NCBI GenBank assembly: GCA_002297935.1
Contig: DBLC01000018.1
Span: 4,955 to 14,211, forward strand
DNA from: Dialister sp. UBA734
Lineage (GTDB): Bacteria > Bacillota > Negativicutes > Veillonellales > Dialisteraceae
Direction: 5' to 3'
Length of the DNA: 9,257 bases
The notes beneath the pieces were generated by a model. That model saw only the letters and a program-made list of their open reading frames with translations, ran no database searches and was not told where the DNA came from. Of this stretch, positions 1-6,271 are shown piece after piece. Position 1 is the stretch's first letter. Each line of letters begins with the position of its first letter. The position numbers were made by a program, and so were the translations under genes.

Positions 1-304
1 TAACCTAGATGGTAGCGGTATTTTTTATGTGACTACACGAATTTTCCGACCTTACATATATCAATGGACACTAGCGATAGCGTCGTAGCGTCATTTCGAC
101 CGGTCATATTTGTGCTTGATGATGTAGCAGTGATGAAATACGATGTGCCTCTGAGTGGAGAAATCTCAAAGCACTAGCGGTAAGGGCTTTCTGTATCAAA
201 TCATAGCGGTGAGATATTTTCTCGAGCAAAGCGAGAGATTGGCTCTAAGGAGCTGCAATGATATGTTTTATCGATTCCTTATTGCTAGTCCGAATTTCTT
301 GCTT
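1..304. other. Non-coding stretch left of the broken minus-strand gene
   Basis: I see no gene here. A plus-strand frame beginning at 155 lacks a ribosome binding site and recognisable protein character. The stretch holds one copy of the CGTCATTTCGACC repeat (entered separately) and short GAGAAATCTC-like and CTCGAGCAAAGCGAG-like palindromic pieces at about 159-235, which resemble common small intergenic repeats of gut Firmicutes. No terminator with a clear T-run was found for the minus-strand gene that ends at 305. Confidence 0.5.
88..141 (+). repeat. Dispersed CGTCATTTCGACC repeat, copy 1
   Basis: The copy starts AGCGTCATTTCGACCGG and continues with an ATTTGTGCTT core and a GTGATGAAATACG end. 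A second copy lies at 2405-2456 with the same order of blocks, including the AGTG/TGAAATA end, and a third, shorter one at 9071-9110. All three are on the plus strand. The shared blocks are separated by diverged bases, so these are old copies of one family rather than recent duplications. No coding potential; function unknown. Confidence 0.6.
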
Positions 305-1049
305 CTATTTCCTAATTTCCTTTCTAGCATCGTCTATCGCTTCTAGCATAGAACCCGCTTTTCCAACACTATATAGCACCCACCCTAGAGACAGGATTTG
401 GATTTCATAGGGGGATGGCGTATAAGAAAGGGCTAGGTCTTCCCAATGGAAATATTGCGTTTCCAGTTGGTGATGACCAAAAGAAGTGAGATAAAACCCA
501 TCTTTTGAGAGATATATGGCTGTGCCCGATAGATCCAATTGGTCGACTGCCAAAGCGATACGGCCGGTGTGTTCCATGTGATTGACCAAAGCCAAGATGT
601 GAGAGCACTGTATCGTTTTCTCTGAAGGCAAGAAGAGAGAAATTTCTTGGATGGCCTTCGCCCAAGGAGATGTAGGGGAGAGGAAAGAGAGAACCATCAC
701 GTCTGCGGAAGAAGTCGATACCATAGACCGTAGATTGCCGGTGACAGTGTCCTTATTTCCTGATAAAGGAAAAGGCGAGTCCACGAACTCAAGGCTTGGA
801 AGAGAAATATTTTTTCGCAATGGACCAGGTCACTCCTAAGGATTGCTGAAGCAGAAAGAAATACAATGCCCGCTGGGGGTGCAGCAGCCAAAACAATTTC
901 CGAATCGGAGCCAAAGGCTGCCAGCCCATGGGGGACCCTAATTGTTTCGTGGGATGGTGCTGGGCTTCTTTCTTTCCTAATTGATGAGCAAAAAAAGCCG
1001 CCGCCAATGCCATGCACAGGGCTTTTATAAACGATTTTTTATCATCCAT
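305..1049 (-). pseudogene. Broken gene of unknown function, two frame changes at homopolymers
   Basis: Reads leftward from ATG at 1049, with an AGGTG ribosome binding site 6 nt upstream (1056-1060). The N-terminus MDDKKSFIKALCMALAAAFF has a short hydrophobic stretch, suggesting a membrane anchor. The first frame is convincing to about the C5 run at 930-934. The second frame then reads GLAAFGSDSEIVLAAAPPAG, with GNN-rich codons typical of coding DNA, until the A6 run at 810-815. The third frame carries the rest (from about residue NISLPSLEF to KEIRK, stop at 305). Adding one base to each run gives a continuous protein of about 248 residues. The C-terminal part contains YLSKDGFYLTSFG followed by QYFHWEDLALSY, a pattern of short strands. 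I do not recognise the family. The breaks could be real decay, phase variation or homopolymer sequencing errors. Confidence 0.55.
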
Positions 1050-1128
1050 AGATATCACCTCGCTATGGGTATCATAACAAAGAAATTTTGCTTATGCAAA
1101 TGGGGCGGGGAAAGTGTAAGATAGTGTT

Positions 1129-1180
1129 GGTGACTGGTGACTGGTGACTGGTGACTGGTGACTGGTGACTGGTGACTGGT
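1129..1180 (+). repeat. GGTGACT heptamer tandem array (7 units)
   Basis: Seven perfect consecutive GGTGACT units (1129-1177) plus GGT. The 7-nt phase continues in degraded form as GGTAGCT, AGTAGCT, AGGCCCT to about 1198. It lies about 80 bases upstream of the minus-strand broken gene. The same heptamer recurs at 2233-2255 and, in mixed units, at 9000-9055. The 18-bp block TAGTAGCTAGGCCCTAGG at 1184-1201 is repeated exactly at 9026-9043. Confidence 0.95.
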
Positions 1181-1207
1181 AGCTAGTAGCTAGGCCCTAG
1201 GGATCGG

Positions 1208-1421
1208 GTAATGCTGTTAAGTTAAGCGAAATATGTGATGATCCCTTTCGTTGGAAAGGTTCTAATGGTTCTGAAGGTTCTCACGGTCCTCAAATGAGAT
1301 GATAACGCTAGCGTTTATAGGCACATTCGAAAAACCTAAGAACCCTTAGAACCTTAAGAACCTTTAACTTCCAGCGAAATCATATCTACTAACGCAAATC
1401 CTTAACTTAACACCATTGAGG
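1208..1421. repeat. Imperfect ~214-bp inverted-repeat element with 9-mer arrays
   Basis: Outer arms GTTAAGTTAAG (1216-1226) and CTTAACTTAAC (1401-1411) are perfect reverse complements. Inside them, a 9-nt array of four units (AAGGTTCTA, ATGGTTCTG, AAGGTTCTC, ACGGTCCTC; 1256-1291) faces an inverted 9-nt array (CCTAAGAAC, CCTTAGAAC, CTTAAGAAC; 1335-1361). The centre has a perfect 12-bp palindrome, AACGCTAGCGTT. The module GCGTTTAT-GCACATTC followed by the AACC array resembles 3716-3777 and, more weakly, 1552-1599. It holds no gene. The whole could fold as one long hairpin. Confidence 0.75.
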
Positions 1422-1453
1422 GATTGGGGACACTAGGGGTAAAATGCTATTTA

Positions 1454-1474
1454 CCCTCTTCCTCTGGAAGGGGG
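1454..1474. repeat. C/G-rich hairpin with 3-nt loop
   Basis: A 9-bp stem CCCTCTTCC / GGAAGGGGG (one T-G wobble) around loop TCT. It is followed by a further G-rich stretch. There is no T-run, so it is not an obvious terminator. It belongs by form to the triloop hairpins seen at 2508-3112. Confidence 0.6.
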
Positions 1475-1563
1475 GCAGGGGGGATAGCTCGCACTGGCGG
1501 AATGAAATACTTTTGAACAAATCGGTATAGACGTCTGGCACTGGCGTTATCAACTCATTTGAA

Positions 1564-1599
1564 AACCTTCAGCACCTTCAGAACCTTTAGAAACCTGAG
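1564..1599 (+). repeat. 9-nt tandem array upstream of maf
   Basis: Four units in strict 9-nt phase: AACCTTCAG, CACCTTCAG, AACCTTTAG, AAACCTGAG. It ends about 30 bases before the maf start codon and lies in the same orientation as the right-hand arrays at 1335-1361 and 3742-3777. It probably forms part of the maf leader. No clear -35/-10 pair for maf was found around it. Confidence 0.8.
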
Positions 1600-1630
1600 C
1601 TACATATTGATATCAAACAGGAGAAACAAC

Positions 1631-2251
1631 ATGACACACATCATCTTAGCATCTGCTTCGCCTCGGCGGCGGGAATTGATTCATCAGATCGGTTGGGAAG
1701 AGGACATCTGTCCTTCCGATTTCCAAGAAGCGAAAAGTGTACAAGAAGCCATGACCAAGCGGGACGATTTGCCGGAAAAAGAAAGAAAGGAATTGGCTCC
1801 TTTTTCTGGTTCCGACTTGCTGACCATTTGGAACGCCCGCGGCAAGGCTTTAGACATTTGGTACCAAAAAGGAAATACCGATCCCATCGTGGCAGCCGAT
1901 ACCATGGTGGTTTATGACGGCCAGGCCTTAGGAAAGCCAAAAGACGAAGCCGATGCCAAAGCTATGCTTTCCATGCTGTCCGGTCACGTCCATGAAGTGA
2001 AAACCGGATTGGCCGTGGTGCTGCAGGGGAAGCTTCATCTCCACGTGGAGACCACAAAGGTCTATTTCCGCCCTCTTTCGGTCAAAGAAATTGATCGGTA
2101 TGTCTCTACCGGCGAACCAATGGACAAAGCCGGCGCCTATGGCATCCAAGGCAAAGGAGCGGTATTGGTAGAAAAAATTGAAGGCTCCTATGATAACGTA
2201 GTCGGATTGCCATTGACGGCGTTGTATACTTTGGTGACTGGTGACTGGTGA
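1631..2251 (+). CDS. maf: Maf family nucleoside triphosphate pyrophosphatase
   Basis: A 206-residue cytoplasmic Maf protein. The family hydrolyses non-canonical or surplus nucleoside triphosphates (dTTP/UTP or modified bases) to monophosphate and pyrophosphate, as house-cleaning, and has been linked to septum formation. Visible motifs are the N-terminal phosphate-binding loop LASASPRRREL (residues 6-16), the AADT box with the catalytic Asp at 90, LGKPKDEADA (100-109), the LSGHVHEVKTG segment (116-126), and GEPMDKAGAYGIQG (161-174) followed by GSYDNVVGLPL (185-195). Residues about 45-62 form a charged insertion, so it is slightly longer than usual. Start chosen at ATG 1631, with AGGAG at 1619-1623 and 7 nt spacing; the frame opens further upstream only through a 9-nt repeat array. 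Odd feature: the last residues VTGDW and the TGA stop lie inside a GGTGACT array. Confidence 0.93.
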   Translation: MTHIILASASPRRRELIHQIGWEEDICPSDFQEAKSVQEAMTKRDDLPEKERKELAPFSGSDLLTIWNARGKALDIWYQKGNTDPIVAADTMVVYDGQALGKPKDEADAKAMLSMLSGHVHEVKTGLAVVLQGKLHLHVETTKVYFRPLSVKEIDRYVSTGEPMDKAGAYGIQGKGAVLVEKIEGSYDNVVGLPLTALYTLVTGDW

Positions 2252-2255
2252 CTGG
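2233..2255 (+). repeat. GGTGACT array overlapping the maf 3' end
   Basis: Three units (2233-2253) plus GG. Units 1 and 2 encode the Maf C-terminus and the TGA stop (2249-2251) is read from the end of unit 2 and unit 3. Without the array the reading frame would continue past this point, so the repeat supplies the stop codon. Confidence 0.9.
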
Positions 2256-2357
2256 GGGCGTGTCTTGCTAACGTCATATTTCATGGGAAATGTAGGAAAA
2301 GGGTTATTATTCTGCTAAATCCTTTTTAACAACATATAAATGATCTCGCTAATCAAA

Positions 2358-2384
2358 AAGGTTATGAAGGTTAAGAAGGTTATG
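2358..2384 (+). repeat. 9-nt tandem array AAGGTTATG
   Basis: Three units in strict phase: AAGGTTATG, AAGGTTAAG, AAGGTTATG. It is followed by TTAGCGCTTAT, a weak match to the GCGTTTAT core seen next to other 9-nt arrays. No clear inverted partner was found nearby. Confidence 0.7.
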
Positions 2385-2404
2385 TCATTAGCGCTTATAC
2401 TTCT

Positions 2405-2456
2405 AGCGTCATTTCGACCGATGGGATTTGTGCTTAATGACTACACTGTGAAATAG
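2405..2456 (+). repeat. Dispersed CGTCATTTCGACC repeat, copy 2
   Basis: AGCGTCATTTCGACCG, then ATTTGTGCTTAATGA and ACTGTGAAATAGCG, parallel to the copy at 88-141. It is immediately upstream of the large inverted-repeat element starting at 2504. Confidence 0.6.
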
Positions 2457-2503
2457 CGTTTTCCTAATTGCATCTGTTGAAAGTGATGGTTTTAAATATG
2501 AAT

Positions 2504-2760
2504 GATAGGTCCGTAGGACCTCGCCCCCATCGGGGGAGAATTAAAAGAGGGGGTGCATTTCCTCGCCCGAAGGGCGGTTGTATGGTTTTAATAAATACAA
2601 GACGGTATAAATCTCAATGTTTGATGCATATCAAAATGTTTTTTATTCCGCTTAGTATTTAGAAAACCATACAACCGGCCTATGGCCGAGGAAATACACC
2701 CCCTTTGGTGCCTTCGGCACCACCTTTCCCCCGGAGGGGGCACGGTCCTACGGACCTATC
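2504..2760. mobile_element. 257-bp MITE-like element with 17-bp perfect terminal inverted repeats
   Basis: Ends are the exact reverse complement of each other over 17 bp (2504-2520 and 2744-2760). Pairing continues inward: 2549-2564 with 2688-2703 (15 of 16) and 2576-2589 with 2663-2676 (14 of 14), leaving a loop of about 73 AT-rich bases (2590-2662). Each arm is studded with small palindromes having 3-nt loops: 2508-2520, 2524-2536, 2564-2576 on the left; 2676-2688, 2707-2721, 2728-2740, 2744-2756 on the right. It encodes no convincing protein. It could be a non-autonomous (MITE-like) element or a BIME-like palindromic repeat. AATAGCGTTT occurs on both sides (about 2452 and 2769), but too far out to be a simple target-site duplication. 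Confidence 0.7.
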
Positions 2761-2852
2761 ATCTGTATTTCAATAGCGTTTGATAATACATTTTATCAAT
2801 GTAAAATGGTATTTCCACGGTGGAAAGTTTAACGTAACAGGTATTACTATTT

Positions 2853-3068
2853 CCAAAGGGGAACGCTATTTATGTGCGCCGTCATTGGAATTGTAATACC
2901 GGGATAATCATCTTCGCTTCGCTCGAAATGGCGTCTCACTACATTCCTGCGTCGCTAGGCTCCTGGCAATGTAGTTCGCTTGCACACCTATCCGGTCCTT
3001 TGGACCACCTTCCCCAAGGGGGCGCTATTTTTGTTTATTGTCACTTGGCATTTACTACCGGGATAATC
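2853..3068. repeat. Two ~56-bp direct repeats ending TACCGGGATAATC
   Basis: 2853-2909 and 3014-3068 share, in order, CCAA(A/G)GGGG, CGCTATTT, TGT, GTCA, and an exact 13-mer TACCGGGATAATC. Between them lies an 8-bp inverted repeat (ACTACATT 2938-2945, AATGTAGT 2968-2975) and a CGAAGCGAA-like repeat piece at 2914-2930. Frames that open across this stretch lack ribosome binding sites and look accidental. Confidence 0.6.
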
Positions 3069-3112
3069 CCTATTCGTCGCCTGCGGCGACACACCTTCCC
3101 CAAGGGGGAAGG
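2994..3112. repeat. Cluster of four triloop GC-rich hairpins
   Basis: Hairpins: GGTCC-TTT-GGACC (2994-3006), CCCC-AAG-GGGG (3012-3022), GTCGCC-TGC-GGCGAC (3076-3090) and CCTTCCCC-AAG-GGGGAAGG (3094-3112). They come as two pairs, each a variable stem followed within a few bases by an ACCTTCCCCAAGGGGG hairpin. The first variable stem matches the ends of the 2504-2760 element but has a different loop. Confidence 0.75.
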
Positions 3113-3117
3113 CATGC

Positions 3118-3374
3118 AAAAAAGCCCGCACGAAAAAGAGATTCCTGCGCAAACGATTGCCCTGAAGCAACCGGGATCTCTCTTCCATGCGGACTTTTCA
3201 CATCCATGTTTTCTTTAGTTGTTGCTCTACATCCTGAAGCCCTAGGCGGTTCTTCAAGCGGGAAGAACGGTGTGTAGGCACACCGGAGCTCTTATGTATT
3301 CCTCTTACCCGACAATCAAGTCCTTACCAATGTTTTTTGATCGGCGCCGTGCATTGGTGGTGTCCTAATTGCTT
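3118..3374 (-). ncRNA. Candidate free-standing structured RNA (~257 nt), class unknown
   Basis: A good promoter at 3381-3410 fires leftward and a terminator-like fold closes the transcript at an A6 (U6 in RNA) run, 3118-3123. Between them, stems visible on either strand are 3326-3332 with 3352-3358 (enclosing palindrome CGGCGCCG 3342-3349), 3268-3274 with 3279-3285, and 3249-3255 with 3262-3268. The 3' domain has nested stems: 3124-3130 with 3188-3194, 3137-3142 with 3176-3181, and 3154-3160 with 3167-3173. No gene follows on this strand before maf, which is on the other strand, so a leader riboswitch is unlikely. I found no tmRNA, RNase P or SRP RNA signature. A divergent 6S RNA is possible but unproved. 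Confidence 0.55.
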
Positions 3375-3380
3375 AACTGT

Positions 3381-3410
3381 ATTATATACCATAGATGATA
3401 CAAGAGTCAA
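3381..3410 (-). promoter_or_regulatory. Sigma-70 type promoter for the candidate RNA
   Basis: On the minus strand TTGACT (3405-3410) and a perfect TATAAT (3381-3386) are 18 bases apart. Transcription should start near 3374 and run leftward. It is the best promoter match in the window, and no protein start follows it. Confidence 0.7.
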
Positions 3411-3474
3411 GCGTTTGGATAAACTTTTTGTTATTTTGATGGATTTAGTTGGTATGACTTGGCTAGTGGTAATA

Positions 3475-3780
3475 GGTGGCTAAGGTTGCTCAGGATTCTC
3501 GGGTGGCTCAGGTTTTTCGGATGTGCTGAAAATCACTGGAGTCATATTTTCGAATATAAAAATAGTTTCGCGTGATTGGGTTTACGGTTTAATCTCCAGG
3601 TCCATTACTCCCAATTAGCATATCTTGAAAGAGTCATTGGTTTAAGGTTTAAATACAAGACCGCAAACCCTAAACCCTAAACCCAAGAGATAAATCAATA
3701 CTGATACAATGATACGCTAGCATTTATTAGCACATTCAAGAAACCTGAGCAACCTATGCAACTTGAGCAACCTGAGAAAC
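3475..3780. repeat. Nested inverted-repeat element with 9-nt outer and 7-nt inner arrays
   Basis: Outer left array in 9-nt phase (GGTGGCTAA, GGTTGCTCA, GGATTCTCG, GGTGGCTCA, GGTTTTTCG; 3475-3519), continuing GGATGTGCTGA. Outer right array (AACCTGAGC, AACCTATGC, AACTTGAGC, AACCTGAGA; 3742-3777) is its inverse, preceded by TAGCACATTC, which pairs with the GATGTGCT block. Inside are 7-nt units GGTTTAC, GGTTTAA (3579-3592) and GGTTTAA twice (3639-3652), facing three AAACCC(T/A) units (3665-3685). The right arm matches the core of the 1208-1421 element. There is no gene. Confidence 0.75.
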
Positions 3781-3816
3781 TTGTCATTCGCATACTATCT
3801 ATTTCTTATTCCTGCC

Positions 3817-3845
3817 TTAACAAATACTTTCAAATATGGTACATT
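3817..3845 (+). promoter_or_regulatory. Possible promoter of the TonB receptor gene
   Basis: TTAACA (3817-3822), 17-base spacer, TACATT (3840-3845), giving a leader of roughly 190 nt before the receptor ATG. The match is moderate. I saw no convincing Fur box or cobalamin riboswitch in the leader, so the regulating ligand is not evident. Confidence 0.35.
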
Positions 3846-3956
3846 ATTATGAGCTTGGAAAAAGAGAATCGTAGACGGTATATGAGGGAAAATAAAAAAG
3901 AAAAATTGAAATCAAAAATCTTTTTTAGACGTCTCCGTTTCTTTTCTTATAGGCAA

Positions 3957-4014
3957 TGCTTGTTGTTGGTTGTTAGTTGTTTGAACTCTAACAACCAACA
4001 ACTAACAACAAGCA
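3957..4014. repeat. 24-bp stem hairpin of heptamer units in the receptor leader
   Basis: Arms 3957-3980 and 3991-4014 pair over 24 positions with one G-T wobble and one A-C mismatch, around a 10-nt loop. The left arm is heptamers GTTGTTG, GTTGTTA, GTTGTTT (3962-3982); the right arm is ACAACCA, ACAACTA, ACAACAA (3991-4011). It ends 13 bases before the receptor ribosome binding site, so in the mRNA it would be a long hairpin just 5' of the initiation region. Confidence 0.8.
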
Positions 4015-4043
4015 ATAAAATCATAAGCAAGGGGAGATTTGTA

Positions 4044-6200
4044 ATGAGAAAATCTATGAAAAGCACATTGGCCATGTTGGCTGTTTTATCGGTGTGCGGC
4101 ATGGGCACCGCTTGGGCTGCTGACGCACCGGTGTATGCACTGAAAGGGATCACCGTCACCGCGACCCGCCAGGCAGAAAGTTTGCAGGACGTGCCGGCCA
4201 ACGTACAGGTCATCACAGAAAAGGATATCAAATCCAGAAATGTACAGACTGCCTCCGATGCAGTGGCTATGGCAACCGGCGTGTCTGCGTCCAATTCTGT
4301 AGAAGGTACAGTAAACCTTCGTGGGTACAACTCCAAGAACATCCTCGTTCTGGTGGATGGGCAGCAGATGAATACCGCTTGGAATGGTGACGTGGACTGG
4401 AATATGATTCCGGTGGATAACATTCGCAAAATCGAAGTGGTTTCCGGCGGACAGTCCGCCCTCTACGGCGGTCGTGCCGTTGGCGGCGTTATTAACATCA
4501 TGACCAAGACCCAGAAAGAAAACGGCGTTCACGGTAACGCCTTGGTCAGCTACGGCAGCCACAACACCTGGAAACAAGCCTACTCCGTGAGCGGTAAGAA
4601 AGACAAAGTCACTTGGGGAACGTTCTATGAAAGCAAGCAGACCAATGGTTGGAAAGATTATAATCCTTATGTATCTAAAAGTAGTGCAAAGAATCTTGTT
4701 GATAAGGATAAATTAGAACAAACGGCAGATGGTGGATATGTTATCGGACGTCGAGGAGCAAAGCATGTTTTGTCTGAAAACTATGGGTTCAACTTAGGTT
4801 ATGCTTTTAATGATGACCAAAAATTGACTTATAAATTTACTCATGCTATTTATAATTGGGGTTATAGCGCTCCGGATACTTATACTGGTAAATGGATACA
4901 ACCAGGGGGAAGGGGTAATCTGTATACGCCTAAAGATTTTTTGGGGACCAATGGATGGCGCACGTATAATATGCACTCTTTGACTTACAACGATCAGAAA
5001 AATAAAGTACATGCACATTTAGGGATGACTGATTATACTAAGGATGGATATACAACGCCGGATAAATTTGATGTAAAAGACCATCCAAATGCTCCGAGTA
5101 ATCCTCCTTTTGATGGAACTGGAACGAAAACTTCTTATCCGTCGAAGTCATGGGACTTTGATTTAAATAAGAGATGGAATGTGGGAGACCATAATATCTT
5201 AACTGGTGTATCATATGGTAAAGATAGCTTTGATTTAACTGGTTATGGCGATTTAAACAATTGGAAAGTATGGAATGCTATTGGCAAAGTTAATGAAAGA
5301 GTAGGTGGAAAAGATAAGTATTGGTCTGTTTATGCACAGGATAAATGGGCATTTGCACAGAAATGGACCGCATACATTGGCGGACGGTATGACCACTATA
5401 CCAAGTATGGTGGATATAGTAATAGTGATAAGGTGGCTGACCCATCATTTGGCATTGGAGAAACAAAATCTTTCTCTAAATTTTCACCCAAACTGTCCCT
5501 TGACTATGCATTGAACAAAGACACCAATTTGTATGTATCCTATGGTAAATCTTTTACTCCACCAATTTTGTATCAGTTATATCGTGTAACAAGTATGGTT
5601 TCTACGATATATCCAAATCCGTCATTGGCTCCAGAAATTACGGATAACTGGGAATTGGGAATGAAGAAAAATATAGCTTCAAAAACTGAAATTCATGCTG
5701 ATGTATTTTATGCGAAGACGAAAGATGCTATAAAAACAGTTTTACTGGATCCTAATGGAAAGGATAAAAAGTATCAGAATGTAGGGGAAGATAAAACACA
5801 TGGTTTTGAATTATCTATCAATCAACATCATAGCGATATTTGGAATTCCTACATTAATTATACTTGGCAGACTGGTAAGATTGATGGTAAGAAAGATTTT
5901 GATATTCCAAGACACTTGCTTCATTTAGGTACCACTTATAATAAAGATGCTTGGACGGTAAATCTGGATGGCACATTTATTTCTGATAGAACAGAAGGTG
6001 TAGGAGGACGTTTCAAAGCTAGAGATGCTTATTTCCTCTTAAATCTGAATACCAACTACCAGTTCACTAAAAACTTCAGCATGCAGTTCTCTATCGAAAA
6101 TCTTCTCGATAGAGATTACTACGATGAAGATATTTCTAGCAACCATTACTACATCGGCGATGGCAGAACCTTTACGGTTTCCGCTAGATACACTTTCTAA
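4044..6200 (+). CDS. TonB-dependent outer-membrane receptor
   Basis: A 718-residue receptor importing a bound substrate (siderophore, heme or cobalamin class; not resolved here) across the outer membrane with TonB energy. Start at ATG 4044: AAGGGGAG at 4028-4035 is well placed and a signal peptide follows at once (MRKS, hydrophobic 8-24, cleavage AWA-ADAP near 25/26). The open frame extends upstream only through repeats. A TonB-box-like GITVTA lies at 35-40. The plug domain spans about 47-155, with LQDVPANVQVIT, NLRGY, ILVLVDG and IRKIEVVSGGQSALYGG..GGVINI. The beta-barrel fills the rest and ends in FTVSARYTF, with a terminal Phe as in the outer-membrane insertion signal. Base composition is mosaic: 62% GC in 4441-4500, 25% in 4801-4860, 45% in 5341-5400. 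The gene stands alone, with a terminator after it. Confidence 0.93.
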   Translation: MRKSMKSTLAMLAVLSVCGMGTAWAADAPVYALKGITVTATRQAESLQDVPANVQVITEKDIKSRNVQTASDAVAMATGVSASNSVEGTVNLRGYNSKNILVLVDGQQMNTAWNGDVDWNMIPVDNIRKIEVVSGGQSALYGGRAVGGVINIMTKTQKENGVHGNALVSYGSHNTWKQAYSVSGKKDKVTWGTFYESKQTNGWKDYNPYVSKSSAKNLVDKDKLEQTADGGYVIGRRGAKHVLSENYGFNLGYAFNDDQKLTYKFTHAIYNWGYSAPDTYTGKWIQPGGRGNLYTPKDFLGTNGWRTYNMHSLTYNDQKNKVHAHLGMTDYTKDGYTTPDKFDVKDHPNAPSNPPFDGTGTKTSYPSKSWDFDLNKRWNVGDHNILTGVSYGKDSFDLTGYGDLNNWKVWNAIGKVNERVGGKDKYWSVYAQDKWAFAQKWTAYIGGRYDHYTKYGGYSNSDKVADPSFGIGETKSFSKFSPKLSLDYALNKDTNLYVSYGKSFTPPILYQLYRVTSMVSTIYPNPSLAPEITDNWELGMKKNIASKTEIHADVFYAKTKDAIKTVLLDPNGKDKKYQNVGEDKTHGFELSINQHHSDIWNSYINYTWQTGKIDGKKDFDIPRHLLHLGTTYNKDAWTVNLDGTFISDRTEGVGGRFKARDAYFLLNLNTNYQFTKNFSMQFSIENLLDRDYYDEDISSNHYYIGDGRTFTVSARYTF

Positions 6201-6205
6201 AGTTA

Positions 6206-6268
6206 GTTAACTGTTGACAGTTTACAGTTAACAGTTAGCCGTAAACAGTAAACCGTTAACCATTAGCT
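6206..6268 (+). repeat. Degenerate GTTAACA heptamer array after the receptor gene
   Basis: Nine units in strict 7-nt phase starting 6 bases after the stop: GTTAACT, GTTGACA, GTTTACA, GTTAACA, GTTAGCC, GTAAACA, GTAAACC, GTTAACC, ATTAGCT. Units vary while the phase is kept. The inverted counterpart is at 6403-6437. Confidence 0.85.
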
Positions 6269-6271
6269 GTG

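Noticed and set aside
2468..2662. Plus-strand open frame of 64 codons inside the inverted-repeat element
   Set aside because: It lies across the palindromic arms and loop, has no ribosome binding site and its peptide looks like translated repeat.
2874..3277. Plus-strand open frames of 79-114 codons
   Set aside because: They run through GC-rich hairpins, direct repeats and the opposite strand of the candidate RNA; no ribosome binding site or protein-like pattern.
3110..3380. tmRNA, RNase P RNA or SRP RNA
   Set aside because: Their hallmark sequences (tRNA-like 3' end, GAGGAAAGTCC core, GGAAGGAAGCA loop) were not found on either strand.
3665..3685. Telomere-like AAACCCT repeat suggesting eukaryotic DNA
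   Set aside because: Only three units, within a bacterial intergenic inverted pair and in the same 7-nt phase style as the other arrays.
3756..4043. N-terminal extension of the TonB receptor
   Set aside because: Signal peptide, ribosome binding site and plug alignment place the start at 4044; upstream codons translate a 9-nt array and a hairpin.
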